DNA of 64,000 bases from Trichosporon coremiiforme (taxonomy: Eukaryota; Basidiomycota; Tremellomycetes; Trichosporonales; Trichosporonaceae), in contig BCJJ01000022.1 of assembly GCA_039545355.1 (NCBI GenBank), positions 434,001-498,000 on the forward strand, in the 5' to 3' direction. The notes under the pieces are model-generated. The model saw only the letters and a program-made list of their open reading frames with translations, made no database searches and was not told where the DNA came from. The translations under genes were made by a program, and so were the position numbers. This document shows, piece by piece, positions 42,101 through 52,571 of this stretch. Each line of letters begins with the position of its first letter. Positions within the stretch are counted from its first letter, which is position 1.

Positions 42101-42273
42101 GGAACCTGTCGAACCTCAAGATGCTGGGGGTTGATGGTCTCGTACGGCGTCGTCTCCCATGGCGGCGGGTCACCTCGCTTCTTCGGGTAGTACCATCCCT
42201 CGGGTAGTCCGGTCGCCCTCGTCGACGATGAAGGGGGGTCGTCGTTCGCCGGTCGTGAGCTCGTGATCCCCAT
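39168..42273 (-). CDS. TAD3: SET-domain protein fused to tRNA adenosine deaminase subunit Tad3
   Basis: Exons 41922-42273, 40103-40996 and 39168-40066 give about 714 residues. The N-terminal part is a SET domain: VPGRGRGVFANKDLRAG, WSNGGMALGLGIG, then after a 925-nt intron ASLFNHSPQPNVNF and GDELCICYS. A Lys/Ala/Glu-rich linker of ~250 residues follows. From the last exon the sequence is Tad3: VNVWVVQATDP, RMRHLKRVKR, pseudo-catalytic HAV in LRHAVLNCIA (Tad3 lacks the HAE glutamate) and zinc ligands in THEPCVMCSMALLHSRV. Tad3 pairs with Tad2 to make inosine-34 in tRNAs. The 36-nt junction intron keeps frame (G-TT); its retention would give a stop after two codons and a SET-only protein. Both halves are convincing; the fusion rests on splicing inferred by eye. 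Confidence 0.82.
40997..41921 (-). other. 925-nt intron inside the SET domain
   Basis: The donor gtgagt follows GLGI-G; the acceptor is tttccttacacccacag. It joins MALGLGIG to ASLFNHS, exactly the conserved SET sequence. Unlike the neighbouring 35-100 nt introns it lacks a close CTGAC branch site and is C/T-rich on the minus strand like a promoter. It includes GCGCCAGC-type short repeats (about 41606-41655). Confidence 0.75.
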
Positions 42274-42771
42274 CTGCAAGTTGGATGTGCGAGATTGAAA
42301 TTTCAGTGGAACGCCGTCCGATGGCCTATTGTCCACCGTGCCTGGATTGACTTTTGGCTGGCTTGGGTGGCGAAAATATTTGGTCCGGAGCCCGGAGTCC
42401 GGCGACCCAGGGACCCTGACTTGCACGCACTCGCGCGACCCACCGACCACTACAATGCGGGATTAGCGTCGAGCTAACGGTGGCTGTCAACAAGAGTCTG
42501 CGTAGCAGCGATCCCAGCAGCGCAATTTCGAGCAGGGCGTATCACGCCACAACGTTCTTGACTCCGATCAAGGAGCTCGCGAAGCACTCCTGGAACATTG
42601 GGTCGATCCTGACTCAGGAATGTCTCAACGGGTCAGCCGCTCGGAATCTCAACGTCGCGGTGGGCGCTCAACTGACGAGCGAATCGCGTATCGGTAGGTT
42701 GTGGATATGGTACATATTAACATGGTGTCTAATAACAGAGTGAATCAAGGTCCGTCTGCGCCCACTCAAGT
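42274..42771. promoter_or_regulatory. SET-TAD3 promoter and GLY1 3' region
   Basis: The plus-strand frame at 42480-42743 has no conserved motif and no coding bias. I see no gene or repeat here. Confidence 0.4.
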
Positions 42772-44244
42772 CTACTTGTCAGTCGTGTAGTTGCCGGTGA
42801 CCTGGAGCCTGAAGCGGCCGTCCTTCTCGCCGAGCCTCTGGCGCTTCGTGGGCCTGTCCTCGGGGTCAACCGCATCGGCAAGGTCCTTGACGACCTGGAT
42901 GAAGTCCTCGACAGCCTGGGGAGAGGTCTGGTGGTGGAGAACGAGTCTGTTGGCGCCAATGATGATCGGATCCGGGAGGGCGGCCAGGGCGGCGGCGATT
43001 TGCTCCAGGTTGATGCCAGCCGGAGCCGGGTCGAAGAAGACCATGCTGGTGTCGACAGGCGCGACAATGTCGCAGCCAGCCTCCTTCAGGCCATCGGCAA
43101 GCCTTCGGGCGAGAGCGTGGGTGCCGGCAAGGCGGGGGAAGTGATGGGTAAGGGCGTAGTCAGCCTGGGCAGCGAGAGAGCCAGACTGGCGCCAACCACC
43201 ACCGAACATCTTGCGGAACCACTTGGCGCGCTCGATGAACTCCTTCGAACCAACGATGGCAGAGCCGATCGGGGCACCGATACCCTTCGACAGACAGAGG
43301 GACGCCGTATCAAAGGGAGCAAGAATGTCGGAGAGGACGGTCGTCCTGTCCTCCTCGCTGGTCGGGTCCAGGCCGCGGCGCTCGAGCTCGGCAGCAGCGA
43401 CATTCCAAGCGCGAGCACCATCAAGGTGCATGGCAACGCCGTGCTTCTTCGCGAGCTCGCCGATCCTCACGACCTCATCCTGGGGGAACACAATACCGGA
43501 GAGGGTGTTCTCGAGACAGATAAGCTTGGTCGGGGCGATGTGGATGTTGTTGCCGAGCTGGAGGGCGGGCTCAATGTCCTCGACGGTGAGGTGGAGACCG
43601 TTGGAGGGGGCAATGGCGTGCGTCGTAGCCTGGGAGAAGACAGCAATGCCACCGGCCTCCATGAGGTGGACGTGGGCACGGTTGTCGGTGATGATCGAGT
43701 GCGGGGGCTGCTTCATGTGTGTTCGGATGGCGAGCTGATTCGTCATCGTGCCCGACACACCGAGGAGAGCGGCCTCCTTGCCGGCCATCTTCGCAATGCG
43801 CTCCTCGAGAGCGGCGGTCGCGCTGTCCTCCATGTAGACGTCATCACCGCGCGAGGCGCGCACGCCCTCCATCATCTGGGCGTCGGACGGCATCGTGAAG
43901 GTGTCACTGCGGAAATCCCGGGCGGTGCGGTGCAGGCGCTCGACATTCATCTTGCCGCCGATGGCCTCGGTGATATCCGTGACGCAGGGGTGGCCCTCAT
44001 CGAGCTTGGACGGCGGGGGGAGAGAGGCAGTCATTTTCGGGCTGGAGGCGGCGCTGCTGGCTGGTGAGGCGGTTGAGGGAGTGACGCTTTTCGTGAAGCC
44101 GGTGTAGGAGTTGAAAGCGTGGGAGGGCTTGACCTGCTTCGGCTTGAAATTCGGGAGAAGGAGAGAAGACAACGGAGTACCGTAGCCAGCGCTGGGGTTT
44201 GATGTTGAGGGAATGGACGGACGAGAAGAGGAAGCGGTGGACAT
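42772..44244 (-). CDS. GLY1: L-threonine aldolase (GLY1 family)
   Basis: A PLP enzyme cleaving threonine (or allo-threonine) to glycine and acetaldehyde, a main glycine source in fungi. Unspliced frame of 490 residues. The core starts at about residue 110: RDFRSDTFTMPSDAQMMEG, DDVYMEDSA, KEAALLGVSGTMTNQLA, HLMEAGG, CLENTLSG, MHLDGARAWN, and the PLP lysine K320 in LSKGIGAPIGS, followed by KWFRKMFGGGWRQSG. The first ~100 residues are Ser/Pro-rich and longer than in yeast Gly1; Met71 (MTASLPPP) could be an alternative start, with the long form perhaps carrying a targeting leader. Confidence 0.95.
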   Translation of the reverse strand: MSTASSSRPSIPSTSNPSAGYGTPLSSLLLPNFKPKQVKPSHAFNSYTGFTKSVTPSTASPASSAASSPKMTASLPPPSKLDEGHPCVTDITEAIGGKMNVERLHRTARDFRSDTFTMPSDAQMMEGVRASRGDDVYMEDSATAALEERIAKMAGKEAALLGVSGTMTNQLAIRTHMKQPPHSIITDNRAHVHLMEAGGIAVFSQATTHAIAPSNGLHLTVEDIEPALQLGNNIHIAPTKLICLENTLSGIVFPQDEVVRIGELAKKHGVAMHLDGARAWNVAAAELERRGLDPTSEEDRTTVLSDILAPFDTASLCLSKGIGAPIGSAIVGSKEFIERAKWFRKMFGGGWRQSGSLAAQADYALTHHFPRLAGTHALARRLADGLKEAGCDIVAPVDTSMVFFDPAPAGINLEQIAAALAALPDPIIIGANRLVLHHQTSPQAVEDFIQVVKDLADAVDPEDRPTKRQRLGEKDGRFRLQVTGNYTTDK

Positions 44245-46741
44245 TTCTGCTTGTGGCTTTGTGGGCGTCTAGCACGTCAGATTGTGGGCGGTCGGAGCCG
44301 ATATGAGTCGGCGAGATAAGGGTAAGATCCGAAGGTGGTGCGGTGACACTGAACGGCGCTGGGGTAAGAGTTGGGGACACTCCTCTTCATCGCTTCTGCA
44401 TTAAGTACTCGGGGACAGCATGGAGCGGAGCACGACTAGCCACGTCGTTGCTGCGTGCATCATGCATCGCAGCAGGTGACTGACGTTGACTGGGGCGGGC
44501 GGGGCGATGGCCAAAATCCCCTCCAGCCTTTCCTTGCGGGGTAGATTGGCCATGGAGTCGAAATTCAAATTGTTTAGTCACCGTGTTGCCCGGATTCCCA
44601 GTCCCAGACTACTCACTCAGGCAAGCGCCGCCCGCCCCGCGCCCCCGGCTTCACGACGCTGACGCAGATCTCTCTGCCGAATCCTGACTTTGCCGCGCAT
44701 TTGGAGCGCTCCAAACTGGCTGGGAGCGCGCCGTCCAGTCCGCCGAAAGCCTGCTAGGGGCAGTGTGGGGAACAGGGTTGGGCATTGGCCATGCGACCGG
44801 TGTGTTCGAAATTCGGTCAGGTCGCCGGCCCCTATCTGAGCCTGATGCCTAAGCATGCCGAGCGGCACTGGCACCCCCAAGCAGTGAAGCACTGCGAAAT
44901 GACGAGGTTCCCCGCCCCCACTCGCACGACGCCCTTCCATCCTTTCGGGATGGCGTTCAGGAGCTCGTCGACGTACGCAGATTGTACGGCCGCTGCAGAC
45001 ATCGGGTACGCCGAGTGTAAAGCATGCATAGGAGGTTGTCATGGCGTTCTGACTCGAAGACGACTCGAAATGCGGCGCCGCAAAGAGGCGCCGAGGCGCT
45101 GGTTGCGAGGTTCGCACCACTCCGCAGACGCAGATCCCGCCGCAGCGTCAGTCGGTAAGTCTACAACGCTCCTGACAGCGGTCTGGGCGCTCCGATCCGG
45201 GAAGAGTTGACGTCGCGTCGACTCTCATGCATACCGCAGAACCTGGCTACGCGCTCAGGTTTAGGTTGGGGAGAAGCCGTCGCAGATTGCTTCCAGCCGC
45301 GTTTCCAGAACCTTGGTTACGCGACGCAGGAGCAAAGCCAAACCGAATCGGGCGGGGCTTTCGTTGTCTCGACGATCTGACTCGAAATCGCTGCCTCCAA
45401 ACCTCGAACCATGCCGGTGCGTCGGACCGTGCGCCCCAGGCTTTTGCTACCCCAACCCGCCAACTTGAGCGAGAGGATCTCGAACAACGCACCACACTGT
45501 TCCAAACAAAACAATCGCGCTATGCTTTGATGACGTCTCGGTGTTCACCAACGCCTCGAGACGCATTTGGGACGAACGCAATCCCAGATTCTGACGTATG
45601 GCCAATCTGTGCCTTACTCGCACTACTGTTATGGCCAAAATACAGATGCTCATCGAGCGCCAGTCGCTTCACGGTAGGCTGCAGGCTGCTGATGGCCAAA
45701 ACCCAAATGTTCTCATTACGAGGTATGGCCAAAACCGTCCTCAGTGTCCAGTTGACGCGAGCTCGTGGCCAAAATGCACCATGCGTTCGTGCGGGGCCGC
45801 ATTGAGTATGGCCAATCTGTTCTGGCCAAAAACAGCATGCTATGGCCAAACTTGGCGTGGCTATGGCCAAACTTCAGGCCGTATGGCCAATCTCTCAGCT
45901 TGAAGGGCAGGACACCGAGAGGCGAGGAATGTAATCAGGCCGGCCTGCTGAAAAGCTGGACGGTCGGAACTTCCAGGCACCCGGCCCTTGCCTGGCCATG
46001 CGCTGTCGCGGTTACTACCCAGTACTACGCGCCGTCCGAATATAAGATGATCCAGCCGTGTGGCTCTCTCCACGGGGCTCTTGCTTCGACGCTACTGATG
46101 GACCGATCGTCACTGACGGGAGGCTGTGGGGAGCTGAATACAAATGCGGAGCCGCGATCCAAGCATGGGGGAGACTGGAACTCATTGAGTGAACGCAGGC
46201 TCCTGAACACATGGGGGAGGGACTGACGAGTTGGCTGACTAGAATGGTTGGCCCTGCTGTAGCCGAAAAGGCTGACGAGAAGCTGTGTGTCTACAACAAA
46301 CAGCATTATGCAAGCAACAATCACCTGACTCCATTGCTCATCAATCGGGAATCTGAAGTGCCCCGGAGCAGGCCTGGGCACTTGGCAGCCCCGCAAGAGG
46401 CGAGATCCATCCACCGGCACTTGCCCGAGGCTGCAATGGCTCATCAATACCGGCCCAGTGTCTCATGTCAATGTTGTTCTGATGACCGCTACCTCTTTCG
46501 GGCAACTGTCGTGTTCTCCCCTTTCCCTCGTGTGACTTTCGGTGACGAAGTCCAATGCATGTTGTCTAAATGTCTATGACTTGTTCTTGTATTGATGCTT
46601 TGTCTTACTCCACCCACCCATCGCTCACCACAGCTGCACCACTATTAGCGGGGAACGATGCGAGCTCCGTGTTCGAGATCTCGTTCAAGGACAATGGGCG
46701 CTCCCAGTATGAGAGCCGCCGCGCTCACCCGATGATGTCGC
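44245..46741. other. 2.5 kb gene-free interval
   Basis: No frame here has recognisable motifs or the C/G-ending codon bias of its neighbours. The notable content is the TGGCCAA array at 45597-45890, one more same-orientation copy at 44508, and two reversed copies near 44545 and 44785. Confidence 0.5.
45597..45890. repeat. One-directional array of ten TGGCCAA motifs
   Basis: TGGCCA starts at 45599, 45632, 45693, 45726, 45766, 45809, 45823, 45843, 45864 and 45884. All ten continue with A then A or T in the same orientation, and eight are preceded by A (ATGGCCAA). Three share ATGGCCAATCT. Spacing is irregular (14-61 bp) and the sequence between copies is unrelated, so this is a motif cluster rather than a tandem duplication. 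Confidence 0.85.
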
Positions 46742-48117
46742 TCACTTCTCGCGCCTCGAGTCGAACAGCAGCGCGGCGTCCATGAGCACCTGTGCGCCGT
46801 TCGCGCAAGCCTCGGAGCTCGCGTACTCGACGGGAGTGTGCGAAGCTCCATCCTTGCAGGGCACGAACACCATGCCGGTCGGGCAGTGTTTGCTGGTAGA
46901 GCACGAGTCGTGGCCGGCACCGCTAACGAATTCGCGAACTTTGTCCTCGCCAACGCTGGCGACGGCAGCCTCGCGGATTGCGTCCCTGCACTCCTTCGCG
47001 AAGATGGCGGCGGGGGCGTCAAACATCTCCTCAAAGTCGACTTTGCACTCCCACTTGTTGCCTGTCTGTAGAAGCGACGAGGACAGGGTGCGGATGTCCG
47101 CCTCCATCGCGCGCACAACTGAGGGGTTCGGGTGACGAATATCGATTGTGAACTCGACAGTGTGCGGGATCGTGTTGATCGAGCCGGGCTCGAGCGAGAG
47201 GATACCGGTCGTAGCGACGCCGGAGTGCTTGGCAGCCACATCGTGGCAGGCGGCAATGATGCGCGCGGCACCTAGCATAGCATCGGCGCGGTATGCGAGC
47301 GGAGTCGTGCCGGCGTGGCTGTCGCGGCCGAAAATCTTGCACCGGAGCCACTTATACGCCTGCCCTCCGCTGACGACGCCGATAGCGGCGTTCTCGCCCT
47401 CAAGAATCGGGCCCTGCTCGATGTGCAGCTCGAAGTGAGCCGCGAGGGGGTTCTGGCTTGCGTCGGCGGGTAAGGTGCCCTTGTACCCGATCCGCTCGAG
47501 CTCGGCGCCGGCCGTCTTGCTCGGATCCGCGACGTCTTTCAGTGCATAAGCCGCTTCGAGGCTAAGGTCTCCGGCCCAGACGCTGCTCCCATGCAGAGAC
47601 TTGGGGAAGCGAGCTCCCTCCTCATTCGTCCAATTCACGACTGCGACGGGGTACTTGGTCTCGTAACCTGCGTCGCGCATCGTGCGCATCGCCTCGACGG
47701 CGGCGTGGATGCCGAGAATACCGTCGTAGCGACCACCCGTAGGCTGCGTGTCGAGATGACTGCCCATGGCGGTCGGGGGACCAGCATTCTGCCCCGGACG
47801 CACAGCGAAGGTGTTACCCATCGCGTCCACCTTTACGTCGCATCCGAGCGAGGACATCTCATCGCAGAACCAATCCCGCGCCTTCTTGTCGTCGTCGCTC
47901 AGTGCGAGGCGCGCCATGCCCGTCTCGGTTGCGCCGCTGGCGTTAGCTCTGGATCGTGACCAATTCACGGTCTGATGACCGTCACGAAGGAACCCGAGTC
48001 ACCGTCCGTCACGACTCACGGGCCCCAGCGGTGGGCTGCGCCCCACTTGCACGTCTCATGGAGCGTGTCCGCCAGACGGCGCGGATTGATCAGCAGAGAG
48101 CGTGCGCGGTAAGCCAT
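46742..48117 (-). CDS. M20-family amidohydrolase (N-carbamoyl-amino-acid hydrolase / beta-ureidopropionase type)
   Basis: These metal-dependent amidases hydrolyse N-carbamoyl amino acids or allantoate in pyrimidine, purine or hydantoin breakdown. Exons 48020-48117 and 46742-47936 (83-nt intron) give about 430 residues. The N-terminal exon supplies LHETCKWGAAHRWG; exon 2 continues ATETGMARLALSDDDKKARD. Metal ligands are visible in MGSHLDTQPTGGRYDG, NWTNEEGARFP, HIEQGPILE and GAGHDS, with the dimer-domain residues in RDSHAGTTPL. Substrate cannot be fixed from sequence; the fungal beta-alanine synthase PYD3 belongs to this family. No pathway partner is nearby. Confidence 0.92.
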
Positions 48118-50190
48118 CCTGTCTACTTTCCTCGGTACGTCCTGCTCTCAGCTGCTGCGAGTGGTTTTATCTACTGTCGCCGCTCGAAATTTCTGAAACG
48201 ATTCGCGCGAACGTCGAGGAAGTGCGTTTCGTCGAGTGGATCTCGCAGGTGGAGGTACGACTGCCTCGTTTAGAGCCATCGTGGCTCGTTTCGGGGCGTG
48301 CATGCTCCGTAACGAGCCTATGTCCCGTGACGAAGCAGAAGGCCGAGCCGCCGGGTCAGCTCGCGTGGCAACCGCTGTGGTCCAATGGAGTGCGGCGTTT
48401 GGAGGTGGCATGTTCCGAATTGGGCACGCGCTCTCGCTGGCTACCTGTGCGTGCCGAAGAATTCACCGTAGCGGCACCGTATCCGCTGGTTCGTACGGTG
48501 AGGGCATCGGTCTCCTGCGAAAGGTTGCGAGGGCTAGCGAGGGCAGACGAGGGTGCGACACGCTACGAGTCGAGGCAAGTTGGAAAAAAGTACGAGTTAG
48601 GACACCGCACCCAGACTGTTCCATTGGCTGCCCGCGCATCCCGCGGACGTCCTCGCGGGGTGCCCGAGGGTGCGGGGTGCGGGGTGGTGGGCGCCAGCGA
48701 GATGCTTATGAACCAACGGCGGTCGGACGAGTTGCGTTCTTCTCCATTCTCTACCACACAGAAAACGACGTTACGAAAAAGAAGCGACGATGGCGCCGAC
48801 GAAGAACACTCGAGAAGCAGTGTGGCACTCCACCCCCACCGGCTGACATCTCTGACGGCTTACGTCCCCTACGATCTTCACCCAAGCACTGGCACGCGGC
48901 ACCGCCAAGTCTCAAGCCCCGATACATGTGCACTTCTCCGGCCTCCGGTATCGACAGTCGACATTCCACGATGAGATTAGAACAATCTCCCCAAGACTAC
49001 GCCTCAAGACCGTGCTGCGACCGCCTGTCTTAGACGTGCTGATGCCAGCTGAGGCCAAGCCAATGGGTCATGTGAGCGCTATCTTTGTGTGAGATTGGGA
49101 CCTGGTTTTACCCCCGTACGGCCGCCCGTCTGCAACCGTCTCAGCCGCCCACTACCCGGGCAACGTTATCAAGTCTTGGCGCCTGCCTCCAACGAAAAGA
49201 AAGCGCGCTACGGCAGTCGTCGTATCTGCACTGCTCGTGATAAGATGTGCATGCTTCCTCTCGCGATAAGCGTCTATGCCTCGACCAATGCACGGGTAGC
49301 CTGCCGGAACCGCCACTGCGCTCCAAGACGCCCCAGCCTAGGCAGCAGCATCAACCTCGGCGTCACGGCCAAGTCCGACTTGTACCTTGCAGCTGATCAC
49401 GCTCGCCGCTGAAGTCGCCGCAGGTCAAATCCTCGGCCAGAACGCCGTGCATGTGTTTGATTTTGTGCGAGACGTGACACTCGTGACCAGATCTCAATGT
49501 GCAGGCACCGACAAGGGGACGAGGGACCTACGACACCACAGAGCGGACATACCGCACTCCATTCACCCAATCTGCGCCTCGTGACCGCGACCGTGGGAAC
49601 GTGTTGCGGGCACCCAATGATGTCCGCTCACAACCGCCGCCGTGTCCCTGCGACCCACATCTTCGTTCACCTGGCATCCCAACCGGCAGTAAGCGGCTGC
49701 CCAACCGGTAAACGGTGCACGTCATTCCGTGTCGGGCTCGCGACACGCTGGTTCAGCCAACCGTTGCGGTCCGGAGGACGAGCACAGTCCATCGTGAGCA
49801 GGAAGAATGTACTCGTAGGCTGCCCTCTGCGCTTGGACGCTGTCTCAGCCCGACACGCTGTGCGCAGCAGCTAGCCCCTGTCTCTCCGCCTTCTGGCCGA
49901 GTGGAGCCCTGCGCACGGCGCAGCCAACCAGATCCGCGATCCTCCGGTCCGGTCGCCCTCGCCGTCGCCGGGCACCCGGGGCTGAGATTCGCACGGGGTC
50001 GCTATTTTCGGACGGATACGCTGCGCACGCTTGTCCCCCGATGTGGCAGGTGGCACAGTGCAGCATCCTTTGGAGGGGGACTTTGGGCGGTCCTCTGCAT
50101 CCTTTGGGTGTACTGCACTGGATGGACTGGGCGCATGCTCGTGCACTCGCCCCGTGAAGCTCTTCTCGGCTCCCCCTAGTGTGGCACGCT

Positions 50191-50256
50191 GCGCCCCTGT
50201 GTGCCCTTGTGCGCCCTTGTGTGTGCCCTTGTGTGCGCTTGCGTCCGCCCGTGTGT
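50191..50256. repeat. Degenerate GTGTGCCCTT-like repeat
   Basis: Imperfect tandem copies of a G/T-rich 9-12 bp unit (GTGTGCCCTT, GTGCGCCCTT, GTGTGTGCCCTT, GTGTGCGCTT). Confidence 0.6.
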
Positions 50257-51390
50257 ATTTCTGGCACAGTCGTTCTCACTGGTTGGGACTGATTTCGGTG
50301 GGATCAGTGGCAGCACGGCATAGATGCCAGCAAAATGTCCCGCATGTCCGGAGCGTGGCTTCGAGAAGCTTTCGATCGACAGGCGAGGCACCACGTCTGA
50401 TACCCAGTCGGCATGATTGCCTGTCGCGCTAGCGTCGCGGAGCGGAGGAGCCCACCGCTTATCGCGCTTAACCCTCCGCGCGAGCTCGTGCGATGGGACT
50501 GATGTGTGACGACGTTGCTATGGTCGAGAAACCTGGCTCAGGATGGCTGCCGCGCTGCACTGCTGCGATGCGCCCCCGGGTCCAGAGTGAACCTTCGGGC
50601 GATTCGGCGGCATGTGAACGTTCGTCGGCGACGTTACCTAACGAATCAGCAGGTCGTGCGAGCGTCCTTCGGCCCGCCTGATGGCGAGCGACATGCACCC
50701 TCTCGTCTCTCCGACGACGACAAACCTGACCTCCCTACGATCACGACCTGACGAACCGGCGGCCTGACGATACTAACTGCGGCGGCCTGTGACACTCGCC
50801 TGCGACTGCATGGATATACCATCGCGATCCCTGGTTCTCCTGTTGCGTCGAGTTGAGGCGGGGCCACCTCTTGTCCTCTGACATGGAACATCCCTAGCGC
50901 CATGTCCCCACCTTTGATTTGCCATGCCTTGCCACGCCTCCAAGATCCTCCAAGATCGCCGGTCGTCACCGCTACCCCCGGCTTGGCGAGGTTTCTCCGC
51001 CCAATCGCAGCCGCGGCGGCACCGGTGTGCTCGCGTCATCGTCGCCCGAGACCGCTCTTCAGCCAACAGCAGCGCTCGCTCCGGGTTTACATTTCCGTTC
51101 TGAGCGGCCCCGCGGCGTTCTTCGTTGCTCCGCGCCCTGGGGCCCATACCCTCCCTGTGACCCATGACGGTGCGGAGATGCGTTGCGAGAGCGACGGCGA
51201 GGCGGGGGCGAGGCGCAGTGGGTTATGTGGGGGAGGAGAAAGCCGGTCCGGACGCGCCAGACGATCAGCGGGGTGAAGGAGGTGAAAAGTGGGGAACCAC
51301 CAGGGATCGAGCCGGGCCAGTAAGGGTGGAGTGTATCCGGGGATTCGCCTGGGAATCCCCGGGGATAATCCAGGACAAGCCAGGATACGA

Positions 51391-51440
51391 GGATCGCACA
51401 GGATCGCACAGGATCGCACAAGGGATCGCACGAAGGATCG
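51391..51440. repeat. 10-bp tandem repeat GGATCGCACA
   Basis: Three perfect consecutive copies (51391-51420) followed by two degenerate ones (GGGATCGCAC, AGGATCG). Confidence 0.8.
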
Positions 51441-52547
51441 GAGACGCAGTCTGTGGCATACCGTTTCGCTCTGCGCGACGTCGGGCCGAGCGAGCGAGCG
51501 ACGACACGCCTCACACTCACGATTCTAGGATCACCCTCTCGTTTTTTCCTGGGCATGTTTCCTGGTCCGGGCCAAGATCCGACCTTATAACTGGTCAGAG
51601 GCGCGATGAGGCGTCGCGCCCGCGCGGAGTCACGTGGGGCACACCATCCCGCCCTGTCCTCCCCCTTGCCGCCAAGAATGAATCCTGGCCGGATCCTGCC
51701 CGGCAGGTCATGTTCAGGTGCTCGCGAGCTCATGTCCGGTCTGCCCGGCCATGCCGGCTCGCTGAAGGATGTGAGACATTTTTCCATGTTTCCACGTCTC
51801 TACACTTCCACGGCAACAATGTTACTGTGACAGTTCCGCCGGGTCACGTTCGGTGTCATTCGCCGGGAACGCCAGAAGCGCCAGAAGCGGACGCCCAGGT
51901 CATCTGTCCATGTTGGACAGTGTGTTGCGTTGCGGCGTTCTAACAAGGCCAAGACGCGAGCCAAGATATTTCTGGTGGGCAGGTAGCGCTCGGCGCTGGA
52001 CACGACTGGCTCGACTGGCGATGCAGGCGACGGGCGATCGCGGGCACCAGGTCCAGGACCCAGGGTTGCTAGGCTGCCAGGGCGGCTCATCAGTCTGGAA
52101 GCGCTCGGTTGCGTGTCGCTCTGCCTCCACTTTTGAGCTTCGCCTCATTACGCTGCGTTATGCTAAGCGCACGCGGTGTTGTGCAGAGGGCAACGTTAAC
52201 GGGGACGAGACGTCCGGATCAAACCTAATCCTCGTTTGGACAAAGGAGCCCGGGACGGTGTGCGCTTTTGTCTACCCAAGCTCGTCAGGCTCTAAGGGCG
52301 TGGGGGGCACCGTCCAGGGTCCGGAGAGTACGGCAGGGTCCGCTGTGCTCACTCAGGACTGGGAAGGGTCCAGGCGGACCTGGGTATGGGGCCACAGACA
52401 TCACTCAGGGTCTCCACATCACGGCGCTCAGCAGCGACGGATCGCGACGGAAGTACGAATCTTGCGACACTCAGGGCCTTTGCATCTGCCAGATGCAGGG
52501 CAGGGAGAGGCAAACACCAAGACACCGGCGAGATCAAGCTTCGACCT

Positions 52548-52571
52548 TGCGATCATGCGATCATGCGATCA
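52548..52571. repeat. 8-bp tandem repeat TGCGATCA, three copies
   Basis: Three consecutive perfect copies in an otherwise unique non-coding stretch. Confidence 0.7.

Noticed and set aside
42480..42743. Plus-strand frame between the SET-TAD3 and GLY1 genes
   Set aside because: It starts at a non-ATG codon, has no bias and no motif.
48102..48974. Plus-strand frame of 290 codons
   Set aside because: It overlaps the first exon of the M20 gene in antisense, has no conserved motif and no typical codon bias. Long random frames are common in GC-rich DNA.
51059..51787. Minus-strand frame of 242 codons
   Set aside because: It runs through the 10-bp minisatellite (repeated DPxxDP) and shows no bias or domain.
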